A DNA stretch of 64,000 nucleotides from Taxillus chinensis (Eukaryota > Streptophyta > Magnoliopsida > Santalales > Loranthaceae): contig CM042088.1 of assembly GCA_023512835.1 (NCBI GenBank), forward strand, positions 2,844,078-2,908,077, in the 5' to 3' direction. The position numbers were made by a program, and so were the translations under genes. The notes beneath the pieces were generated by a model. That model was not told where the DNA came from. It ran no database searches and saw only the letters and a program-made list of their open reading frames with translations. This document shows, piece after piece, positions 12,352 through 23,016 of the stretch. How positions within the stretch are numbered: position 1 is the stretch's first letter; the number at the start of each line of letters is the position of its first letter.

Positions 12352-15300
12352 CACAATTTGCAGGTTTCTTTTTTCTTATCATTGATAATGGTGTGGATGT
12401 ACTGCAATGCTTTATGAAGGGTGCATTTTATGCTCCTTTCTCCTTTGATGGGTTATGCATTCCCATAATCCATAATCTTTTCTTTTGTCCTTCTTTTCTT
12501 TTAAACACACAAGTTTATTTCAAGATAGTTCTAATTTGCAAAAAAAAAAAAAAAACTTCAAGCGGAGGCATGAGTAATATGTAATGATATCTAAAGTATG
12601 TCAAAATATATAACATTAATAACCAAGCACAGCTCAAAAACATTTAATATCATGATTTCTACAATTTGTGCTTCTCAAATAAGGCATAAATTCAAGCTAA
12701 ATCAATCAGGCATAGGAGTTAAAAATTCTAATAGTTGTGACAATGTGAGTATCCATACTAGACAACTTAATTTTAACTACTTAAGATTCTCAGTTATTAT
12801 TTCAATAATGCATAATCAAATAAACTCAAATTGGAACTAACATAAGCGCAAAACGTTCAAGTACAATTTTTTTTTTCACTTTATATTCCCTCCCCCACAC
12901 TTAAAACATGAAGTGTCAAGCAAAAGTGATGCTATGGTTGGCACTGCCTTGGAACTAAGGAAGTGGTTAGCAAAAGTGACAAGTTGCATCCTGCAGAAAC
13001 TTTCTCTGATACAAGCAACTTTATTGCTGTTGGCCTTTTTGGAGGGAGTAACTGGACATATATCCCTGAACTATCCTGCACACTTCAAAAACAAACAAAA
13101 ATAAATAGTATAAAGATAATAGAGAAGAATTTTACCTAAATCGGGTTGCCTCCCGAAAGCGCTTTTGTAAAGTCATTAGCTAGACCTTGTCAAACAAGGC
13201 TTAACCATCGCATGATAAGCCTTCGTCCTAGCAGTATACACTTGAGCTGTCTCATAAACCATAGTAATAGGATGAGGTACTTGCTATGGCAGCCACTTGA
13301 ATTCCTTACTTAAGTGCGATTTGGGAAGCACCACCACTAACTTGGTATCTTCCTCTTTCTCCTTATTATGGTGGACAACATCACAAAATCCACAACTTCC
13401 ATAAATATGTCAGCTGTGATGTGTGGTTGCTCACCTAAACCTTCCACCTCAAGCACATCCTTCTAATTGATGAGAATTGATAATTCCCAAGTGGTTTTCA
13501 ATTTATTTAGGTCTTCAGTTGAGCTAGCAAAATCTTCAAGGAATATGTATTCATCATCATCATCCCAAGTTACAGAAGGGTTAAGCTCACATAATTGTTG
13601 CATTGGTGTAGCTATGGTGGCTTGCCTTACTGCTTTAAAAAGGTCTGAATCTAAATATGTCTCTTCTTCCTGGAAAGTGTAGCAACCTTGCATTAGTGAA
13701 TTGTTGGTTTGCCTAATTATCGTTTCCCAAGGTGAGCTTTGACTATGCAGCTTGCTTATATCCGGTATACTAACATTAATAGAAGTAGATCCAATATCAT
13801 AACAGGGCTGACCTTCATTGACAAAATTTACCTTAACCCATTGTAATAGGTCATTTTTATCCTTTGCAGCAATTAGAAAGTTTGCAATCTAATGCAATTC
13901 ATTATAATCTTCAAAGGAAAATCCATCTGCAGTACTATAAATATCTCCCTTCATTACATTTGGTTGCTTTTCCTCAGTGTCTGCTACAACAAAACTTAGG
14001 CTATCATTAAGTTCTTGTTTAGGCTGAAATAATTTTGTGGATGCCCATGTCTCTACTATATCAATGCCATCAATGTCCAAATGCTCGTCATCTAAGATCG
14101 TGGAAGGAAGATCTTCAATTAACTGTAGTAATTCTAGAGATTCAATAACTTTCATGTTATCCTCAAAAATACCAAAATCACCCAAAAATTCCCTCCCCTT
14201 CTTGCAAAGCTCTCCCATTACATTCTATTATTGTCTCCTCTTCCATATCTGAATCAGAAAAGAAATGGTCATCTTCAAAAAGAAGCCTTTCTAAGACTGA
14301 TTGTTTATTTTTAGCTTCTTATAATGGAGGTTCACAATGTGTCTCAACTGGTGGAGGGGTAATATGAGTGACTGTTAAAGGACTAATATCATGGAGGGTT
14401 CCTCCTATAACTCTAGCATTTGCCCATAGCAACATCTCATGTACTTGTTGTGCAACCATAAAAGGTGCAGTTGTAAGTGTATTCTTCCATTTATTGAATA
14501 TACTTTGCAATTCTTCAAACTCTTCGGGAGAAAAATAATTTTCCATATTTTTATAATCCACCTCATCTATCTTTGGTTGTTCACGATCCTCTTCTTCAAC
14601 TTCAACTACTAGAGGGGCTTCAACATCATCACAAAAATCTCTACTTGGTACAACAAATGTTAACCTTTGTTCACTATCATTTGCGGCTTCATAATGAGGA
14701 ACCAAGTGGCCATTTTTTGATGATGTGGTAAGGGTCTGCAGTATCCATTCCGCTCCTTGATCACTCATAATGGCTGGTTGAACCTCTTGTTAAGTAATGT
14801 CTCTACTGTAACCAAAATAATCTGGTGGCAAAGCATTTACAGAATTTGCAAGTTCTTCAACCTGCCTTGCCAGTTGTTGTATATTCACCTTCAAATCTTC
14901 CATTTGAGTCTCTGTTTGTGTAATAAAATTTTTAGTATTGCTACATCGAGCTCTTGTACCCTCTTCAAATCTACACAAGATATCAGTTAAATCCTCGAAT
15001 AAATGCTCTTATAGAGGGCACTCAGCTATAGATTGGCTCTGAATTGGCCAAAAATCATACTCACCTCCAAAAGAAACACCATCATACTGTATAGTCCCAA
15101 GCATTGTATAATGTCTGTTTTGTTTTGTAGCTTAGAGCATAAACATGTGGGTCTACCAAATTTGACTCCTCTGAAGCTCTTCCTTGGACTTTCCCTATAA
15201 AATTATTATAATCTGCCATCTTTTCCAATAATTCATCCATAGACAACTTCATATCATCTTCAGACATTCTGTCCATTGGAGTGCTTGATTTTATTTTATG

Positions 15301-15360
15301 TTTTTTGAATGTACCTACAAAACAAAAACAAAACAAGAACCAGGCATAAACTCGAACAAA

Positions 15361-15414
<54 letters not shown>

Positions 15415-15420
15415 TAACAA
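12350..15420 (-). pseudogene. LARD 1 internal region with broken gag-like reading frames
   Basis: The first 550 bases (12350-12900) show no coding signal. From about 15300 down to 13460 the minus strand shows successive open stretches (15300-15082, 14978-14790, 14768-14319, 14218-13889, 13693-13463) separated by stops. They are rich in Glu/Asp, and one holds a short heptad-like stretch (Leu-Ala-Arg-Gln-Val-Glu-Glu-Leu, near 14870) reminiscent of the coiled coil in Athila/Tat gag proteins. No Cys-His box, protease, RT or integrase motif is visible. I infer the remains of a structural protein or a non-functional spacer. Confidence 0.45.
15361..15413. repeat. (AAT)n microsatellite
   Basis: About 18 trinucleotide units. 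On the minus strand they give a false poly-Ile/Tyr reading frame. Confidence 0.95.
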
Positions 15421-15582
15421 AGTTAAATACAATCAAATAGAAAAACAAGAAAAAGAAAATACACCACCAAAATAACCCATAATAAAATACGAAAAATGTA
15501 AAACACAGTATATACAATATTTACACTCTAGATCAAGACCAAAATTTTTAGTATTAGAGTTGCCACTAATAAATTCCCCACA

Positions 15583-15600
15583 TCCCCGGTAACGACACAA
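15583..15600 (-). promoter_or_regulatory. LARD 1 primer binding site (tRNA-Asp type)
   Basis: The minus-strand reading TTGTGTCGTTACCGGGGA matches 14 of 18 bases of the tRNA-Asp PBS found intact in LARD 2 (40612-40595). It lies 3 bases from the LTR edge at 15604. Confidence 0.7.
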
Positions 15601-15979
15601 GTTTGATAAAGCGTTTAAGTCGCCTCACGCTATCAAAATATAATTTATAATGTCCTAACTACCTGTAGTGTGGAAAGTTAGGGTCAATCCCACAGAGATG
15701 CATAAAGGAATCTATTGCAGCAAACACTAAAATTGATAATCCTAGTTTTGTCTGGAGAAATCAGATTAATAATTGATAAAATAAAATAAAATAATCAGAA
15801 TAGAATAAAAACCTAAACTAAGATAAAAAGGAGAAATTCTGGAGAGTTGGGAGATTTTAGTTAGGGTTTAAGATTTTTTAGAATTAGTTCACCTAAATTC
15901 ATCCTTCAATTTATTTTCTCAAATATTCAAAATTCATCATATCACTTTATTTAACTTCCTTTGGTCTAGGTGAATTTAC

Positions 15980-17812
15980 AAGCAGAATCTGTCAACTACA
16001 AAACGTGGAATACGTAGAACATAAATTGATAAGTAGACTCGTAGACTTGTAGGGTCGAAGAGTTGAAGTCACAAGCAGAATTTGTCAACTACAAAACGTG
16101 TGGAGACTCGCAGACCAGAGGAACAAAAACGTCAAAGAACCTAGGTCTCACAACTACATAGACCGACAAAAGAAATTGTAACTGAGACTCAAAGAGTCGT
16201 AGAAAATTAATCAAAAAGAATCCTCAACCCATAAATACGACCAAGACCCGTAGATTGTAAAGGCAGAGTCATAGCTGAAGAGTTGGAGCCGTAGAGTCGT
16301 AGACTCGGAGAAACGGAGACTTGGTTTGCAAGTACAAAACAATGATAGGCTAAGCAGTAGACATTGAGAGTCTGAGACACGCAGAGTCAAAGACACACAC
16401 AGTCAAAAACCCAGCACACGTTCGCAGACCAAAGGAATAAAAAGGTCAAAGAACGTCTTAGCCCTCCGAAGCAAACTGAGCAACTCAAAGAAAAATAGTC
16501 GAAGACTTGCAGCTAAGACAATAGACACAGGCCATGTATGCTCTGTATAAGAGTCACTCGAAGAGTCGAAGACTCACTTAACACAGAGTGAACCATTAGA
16601 CAAGCCAACCTATAATCTGCCGTCCTCGGAGACTCGAAGACATAGAGTCGAAGACTCGTAGCTAGTAGTAACTCAGTACGATCATTGAGAAACCACTCTA
16701 AGCACCTCAGTGAAGGGTCGTAGACTCATAGAGTCGAAGACCTTATTATAGAGTGAGCCTGTCTTAACCTGAGAACTACTGGGCTAGAAGACTCAAAGAA
16801 AAAGAAAATCAGAGTCGAAACTCATAGGAGGTAATACTGTCGAAGCCTGAATATCATTATACACTAAAAAGAGGGTCGACCCAAATCTTTGAGGTAAATC
16901 TTTGTGTCACCAGACCTTTGAGGCACATACCTTCGAGGCAAACTCATAACCCTAACCATCTTACTTAGCGATATCTTCAATTTGGGTTTGTATAGTAAGC
17001 CTACGCCGTCCTGAGCAGTTGAGCGCATTTATTATTACATTAATGACTGTCAACCACCATCAATAGATTAACGGCCAAGATCAACTTTACCAGTATGGAC
17101 ACACAACTGCGCAGCATGGGAAACAGATCTACATAATCAGAGCAGATCATCCCATCCTCTGTACTTCTGCATTTTAAGTGGCGGGAAGTCAGACTGTAGG
17201 GATGGACAACAAGGCGCACATGCACTAAAACCTTAAAATATATCTCTCACACATTTAACGAAAAAGATGAGTCATCCTCTCTCTCAGAAAGCATGGAACA
17301 CATAGAACACAAAATATAGAATTCTAATACGCATTAAAGAAATAACTCTTGTAGAATCCAAGAGAGTTCTATCGCTAGAGAGAGAGACACTGAAAGAAAA
17401 ATTATCCAAGTGTTGTGCGCCTTGTTGATCAAAGAATAAGAATAACCTTGAATAATTCATCATACAATCTTATTCAAATAGATCCAGCATCCATCATCTA
17501 GTCTACTCTCTGTGTTATTTTTTCCACAATCGAAATCTACCTTAGAACATTCCAAACGGAATCAATCTCTTCGTATTGACATCCGTAGGAATATTCATTA
17601 AATATCTGAGGTCTTTCCCATCTACAACATTAACTCTTATCTCAGATTTTTTAGGTAGCAAATTATCACTCTTATACCATATTGTCTTCTTATCAATTAA
17701 TATTCATAGCATAGTCATCTCTTGAATATTCAAAAACCAGCTTATAGTCTTAGCTTCTGCGAAAAGAGTTTATTCACCCCCCCCCCCTTCTAGACTCACT
17801 TTGGGACCTATA
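15980..17812 (+). mobile_element. Copia-type LTR fragment with TCGAAG/TCGTAG array (copy 2)
   Basis: Diverged copy of 3240-4966: same array of GACTCGTAG / GTCGAAGACT units (about 16030-16800), same AAACCCTAA-containing middle, same C-run (17777-17787) followed by TCTAGACTCACTT and GGACCTATAG. A 27-base stretch is repeated at 15981-16007 and about 16075-16101. It interrupts the right LTR of LARD 1 at 15979. Its own left end is not identified. There is no coding sequence. Confidence 0.55.
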
Positions 17813-18389
17813 GAATTGGAGAGTTTAATGTAGATGTCAATTGACTCTTATTTTACCTACATAGATTAATCACAGCTATAAGCACTTCAATAGATCACTT
17901 AAATAGGTCATTGAGAACCTATATACTCAAATGATTACTTAAAGAGATCGTTGGGTAAACATTATTGCTATCACACTAAAGAGATAAAATCAAACTAATT
18001 AGTAAGAGGGTATAATTAATTTTAAATGCTTTGTTTTTCAATTGCTTTCCACTCACAACTCAACTATTCAATGTTGTACCTTACCCACTATTTATTTGTT
18101 TAATAATTACATTAATTTACCCACTAATTAATTGTTTATATATGATTTTTAAAGATACATACAGTATTCTACCAAGAGCTCTCAATAATATTTGAATTAC
18201 AAATGTATACTTGACGAGGTGGAGCATACACACGACGATAGCGAGGGGTGAGGAGGGGACGATGGTGATATAGAGGGGGGTTTCAAATCTTCTATCTTTA
18301 GTGGGATAGTTGATAAGGAAATGGTGAAAGGGTGTTGAACCACATTCTGACCGGGTGAAATCACAATTGTACTCGGTGAAAGACCACAA
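17813..18389. other. Unassigned sequence
   Basis: AT-rich DNA following the copia LTR fragment. I see no convincing reading frame, RNA gene or repeat terminus. It may be internal copia sequence or leader. Confidence 0.3.
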
Positions 18390-20700
18390 GACTAAGGACC
18401 TTTTTGGGAGACCTTAGAATGGCCTAAGGCAAGCACTGAGTGATATATGATGAAATTTGGAGAACAAAACACTTGACCACACTTGATTCGAAAAAGAAAT
18501 GAAGAAACTATGGCAAAAATATCAAGTTTTATACGAATTTGGATTGGACATCTGGTGCGCAGCGCATTATTTTTCCAATACCTTCCTAAATACTTGTTAT
18601 AATCAAACAAACCTACTTGCATTGATTATATAACATCATTATCTATCATTTCCAACTGGTTTTAGGTTATTCCGGTCTCTATACAATTAGTTATGAGTTT
18701 TTGAAGTTAGTAATCAAGTTTGGGTGGGACAGTCGGTGTGCAGCGCCTTGTTTTCCTAATAACTTTCTCAATAATTACTGGAATTGAGCAAGTCCAGTTG
18801 CATTGGTTAGAGAATATATCTATATATCATTTCCAACTGATTTGAGGTCATTCTAATCTGTGGGAAACTAGTTATGAGTTTTTGAATCAGACGAGTAGTA
18901 TGCTTACTTTGTCATGTACCCATGTGCGGTTCTTCAATATTTTCTCCCAAACAGATTATCCCTATTGAGTAATTATACTTTCTGAAGATTTCTAATAGAA
19001 TTTTGAGTAAATCAAGACCAATTTAACCTTAATCGGATCTTTTAGAGAAGTTATAAATTTTTTAAGTTGCTCTAGAATTTTCCATAATTTTTGGTTCTTC
19101 ATATGCATGTTTGTCCCACATTAACACTTTTGCTTCTTCTTGGTCTAGTTTGTATATAAAGACACTCTTCTTACACAGCAAATAAGAATAAAGGAGGCCC
19201 AACGAAGCCCAAGTGAAGTTGCTAGCTCGCGATTGAGCCCAATATTAGAATTTTTGAATGATGTGAAATCTGAAGGTCAAACTTGGTCAAATCCAAAGGT
19301 CAAACTTGGTCAAATCTGGAGTAAGCCCAATAAGGACCCAATGATACGAAATAAGCCCAGATTCAGAGGTCAACATGTTCAAATCCATAGGGTAAACCTG
19401 GTCAAATCTGGAATAAGTCTAGATCCGGAGGTCAAACTTGGTCAAATTCGAGAGAAGCCCAATGATTCGAAATAAGCCCAGAAGATGCGAAATAAGTACT
19501 CAATGATCCAGAATAAGCCCAATGATATAAAATAAGCCCAAATTTAGATGTCAACATGGTCAAATCTAAAGGTCAAACTTTGTCAAATATAGAATAAGCC
19601 CGGAAGATGTGGAATAAGCACCCAATGATCGAGAATAAGCCCAGATCGGAGGTCAAACTTGGTCAAATTTGAAATAAGCCCAGAAGATACGGGATAAGCA
19701 TCCAATGATCCAGAATAAGTCCAGAAGATGCAGAATAAGCTTCCAACATTCTAGAAATCATCCCCATGATGCAGAACAATCTTCCATTGGCCCAGAAATC
19801 ATCCTCATGATACGGAATAAGCTTCAATAATGCGGAACAAGCTCCCAATGACCCGAAAATCATTCCCAATATTTAGAATAAGCTCCAATGATCCAAAAAA
19901 ACTTCAATATTCAAGATTAGCCCCCAGATAGAGTTTAGAATATATATTCGGTAGCGTGGCCTTAACGTAAGCATTTTGAGTTATTATTATTAATATGATG
20001 ATTTTAATATTTTAGGTTTATTACTATATATTATTATGATTATTAATATAATTATTTAAGTATTTGAATTATTATTATAATAATTAGTGTTATAACTATT
20101 ATTATTATTGATATAATTATTAGTTTATTACTATTATTACTATGGGATTATTATTAATGTAAGTATTTTAATATTTAGACTTTATTATTATTATTATAAT
20201 GTTATTATCATTAATATGATTACCTTAATACTTTGGGTTATTATTATAATGAGTTATCATTATTATTATAATTATTACTAATCTTATTATTGTTATTATT
20301 ATTATTATAAATGTTATTTAATAATAAAAGAAATAATATATATTAGTATAAAAGGAGGAACTTAAGAAGAAACCCTACGTTCTATTTGTTGTGTCTCTGC
20401 TTGGTGAAGAAGGAAGAGAGGTTTGAAGCGTGTTCTACCGATCTCTAGATACTGAACCCAAGTAAGTGATTCTTGATTCTTGATTACCCTATTACATGAA
20501 TGCAGACTATAGAATTAGTGTAGGTTGAATCTTTGTATGTATATTTAGATATCTATTTATATTATTATATGGGTCATCTCGCCGCTTGTATGTGCACCGC
20601 GCCCGCACAATGGAGGAAGGAGTGCACGTAGGTCTTCTCCATGCCTGCAATAAATTTTAAAAAATGCAAGGGCTGTACAATTCCTTTTTTGGGGGGTTAC
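18390..20700 (+). mobile_element. LTR-like region with short tandem repeats
   Basis: A unit of about 175 bases is duplicated imperfectly at about 18541-18704 and 18721-18886 (shared TGCAGCGC, TTTCCAACTG, TTATGAGTTTTTGAA). Bases 19233-19920 hold irregular repeats of GGTCAAACTTGGTCAAAT and GAATAAGCCC-type units. 19980-20340 is ATT-rich. A TATA-like AGTATAAAAGG lies near 20345, and CAAGTAAGTGATTCTTGATT follows at about 20459, matching the donor-like site of the gypsy LTR at 1051. This looks like an LTR, but I could not find both ends. Confidence 0.4.
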
Positions 20701-22375
20701 TCGTGAATTTTCTTTTAAAAAAATGAAAGTCCCAGACACGCATTGAGAGGGGGGTGAATCAGTGTATCAATAAAAATTTTATTCTTTTCTTTTACCTGTG
20801 ATGATCACTTTAGACTATCACAAATTTTGTGTGTTTGTACGCAAAACAAAAAGAACAACAATGGAGAAAAAAACACAGTAATTACGTGGTTCACCCTACA
20901 ATGTGTAGAGCTACATCACAGCATGATTAGTAATTTGCTAACCACCGAATCTCCACTAGCAATTTTAAATAGCACACTGTTATCCAAGGTTCACCACCTT
21001 ACAGAATTTAGGGTTCACTACCCGATTGCAACAACAACAATAAACACTAATAACCTCATTGTTTATAGTTTTACAATGATGATAATAAGAATACAAAGAG
21101 AACAATACCAACCCACACAGATGAGTTTCTACACTATTCTCTGATCAGAGTACTTCAACGAACTGGTTCGTGATCTTCTCTTTGATGTCACAGTCAACAA
21201 GCTCGTCAAGATGGATTCTGTAAAATGTCAATAGCTACACCTCTATTGTCTCTGATTTTCTCTACCTCTTCTATTCTATCTTCTCTCACACAAAAAAAAA
21301 GCCATCACAACCCTGGTTTCTTTAATCCAAAAACCCTACATCTTCTTTAATTAAACTCTGGACCTTGGATTTGTCAGCCACTTGATTAGCCGTTGAATTA
21401 TCCAGCTCAATTAAAAAGTTAACCTAGTTGGAGCAGCCAATGATCTCTTTCTCCAATTTATCTCAGCCATTGGATCAAGCCCATTTAAATAAAATATTCT
21501 CAGCCATTGGATCAAGCCCATTTAAATGAAATATTCTCAGCCATTGGATCAAGCTCTTTGAAATGAAATAGATCTCAGCCCTTCTTCTTGTGAACTTTGC
21601 TTTCCATGTACTGTTGTTGGGAATCTAACCATAACTCTCTCTATAGTACTCGAATTCAGTTAAGATCAAAAACAAAGTTGTAGATATTGAATTTCTCTAT
21701 CCACTGGTGTAATTTGGTGCAATTTGGTCTTCAATGAATGTACAATTCTATAATCATTTAAGGTTGACAACAAGAACTATGGTTGACAATAATGACAACA
21801 CAATCAGCTCTGCCAACTTTCAACAACTCACATTGGGAATAACAATCTCCCCCTTTGGAATTGTTGGCAACCACTATTCTCTCCACTTCGACATCGTTAA
21901 CATCTCACCACTTTTTCATTCACTTCACCATTGCTAACTGTCTCTGAGCCACTAAAAAATAGCCTACCAGAGTGCTTGAATCGGTCTGCCCGAGGGCCTG
22001 ATGCCCGAGTGCCCAGTGCCTAAGTGCCCAGTGCCCGATGCCGAGTGACCGATGCTCGATGCCCGAGTCCCCGATGCCCGATACCCAATGCCTGAGCCCG
22101 ATGCCCGAATCACGTGCCTGAGTGCCCGAATTGCGTGCCTGAGTGCCCGAGTGCCCGATTGCCCGAGTCAAGTGCCTGAGTGCCCGATCACTGAAAAACT
22201 ACCAACTCGCCAACTCTACTGCGCCCAAGACTGCAATCATAAAATCCCCATCAATCTCACATTACACCTCCTGCTAAAACAATTCCTGTGTGTAGTCATA
22301 CACACACTCCTCTTGTATATGGCACCTCATATTAATCTTTCACTCTACTTTGATAGAAGGTCAACTCCCCCTTTC
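20700..22375 (-). mobile_element. Probable copia LTR, minus strand (ends approximate)
   Basis: GAGAGGGGGGTGAATCAGTG at about 20740 and AATTACGTGGTTCACC at about 20880 are typical of the U5/R end of plant copia LTRs read from the minus strand. The sequence lies downstream (minus-strand sense) of the copia RNase H fragment and next to purine tracts read on the minus strand (GGGGGAG at about 22387 and 22370). Its start and end are not fixed. It does not match the copia LTR at 47579-48263 closely, so it may belong to a different copia family. Confidence 0.5.
21960..22190. repeat. Minisatellite of GTGCCCGA-type units
   Basis: Irregular array of about 8-16 base units (GTGCCCGAGTGCCCGA, GATGCCCGA and variants), GC-rich, inside the copia LTR region. 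Confidence 0.85.
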
Positions 22376-22384
22376 TAGGACATC

Positions 22385-23016
22385 TCTCCCCCTTTGACAA
22401 TAATTCCAAAAAGAATAACATCGTAAGTACTACTCCCTCAATGAGAGGGATACACACTGAGACTAGCTCAGTGCTGCTCAAATAGTTCTCATGGTAGAGG
22501 CTTAGTAAATATGTCAGCTATCTATTGCTTACTGACTACAAAGTCTAACTGAACAATCTTTCTCTCCACTTTTTCTCTTAGAAAATGATAGCTGATGTCG
22601 ATGTGCTTACACCTGAAATAATGAACACTATTCTTACTCAAATTTATGACACTTCGATTGTCACATTTTATCACAGTTGTGCCTGCAACTCCCCTAGTCA
22701 AGTCTCTGAGCTGTATTTTCATCCAGATCACCTGAGTGCATGCTGAGGCTACTGCTATATATTCTGCCTCTATAGTACTCAAGGACACTCTCCTATTTCT
22801 TACTGAGCCAGGAAACACATCCGTTGCCCAAAAAGAATGCTCCACCTGAGGTGGACTTTCTATTATCTTTGCAACCTACCTAATCGGCATCACTGTAAGC
22901 AACCAAAATTAAATCAGTATTTTCTGAATACCAAAGCCCATAGTCACTAGTTCCCTTCACATATTTCAGAATTCTCTTCATTGCAGTCATGTGACTCTTT
23001 TCGATTTGCTTGATAT
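22385..23016 (-). pseudogene. Copia pol 3' end: RNase H, broken
   Basis: On the minus strand this reads copia RNase H with Ser-Thr-Ile-Glu-Ala-Glu-Tyr (about 22780) and the conserved terminal Ala-Asp-Ile-Phe-Thr-Lys-Pro-Leu-Pro followed by a stop where Arg is expected (about 22500). The 5' side continues across the chromovirus insertion at 33683-33777. One frameshift lies near the junction and there are several stops. It belongs to the minus-strand copia polyprotein scattered over this region. Confidence 0.8.

Larger units (their letters stand above)
8417..15979 (-). mobile_element. LARD 1: non-autonomous gypsy-type LTR element, minus strand
   Basis: Left LTR 8417-11923 (about 1494 bp without the nested solo LTR), right LTR fragment 15604-15979 truncated by the copia LTR fragment that follows. 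Both LTR copies start TGAYAAAGCGTTTAGGTCG-like and are very similar over their shared length. On the minus strand the order is PBS (15600-15583), internal region, polypurine tract AAGTGTGGGGGAATT (11938-11924), LTR. The internal region (about 3.7 kb) encodes no protease, RT or integrase; it has only broken acidic reading frames. That is the definition of a large retrotransposon derivative. The TSD cannot be tested because the right end is lost. Confidence 0.8.
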
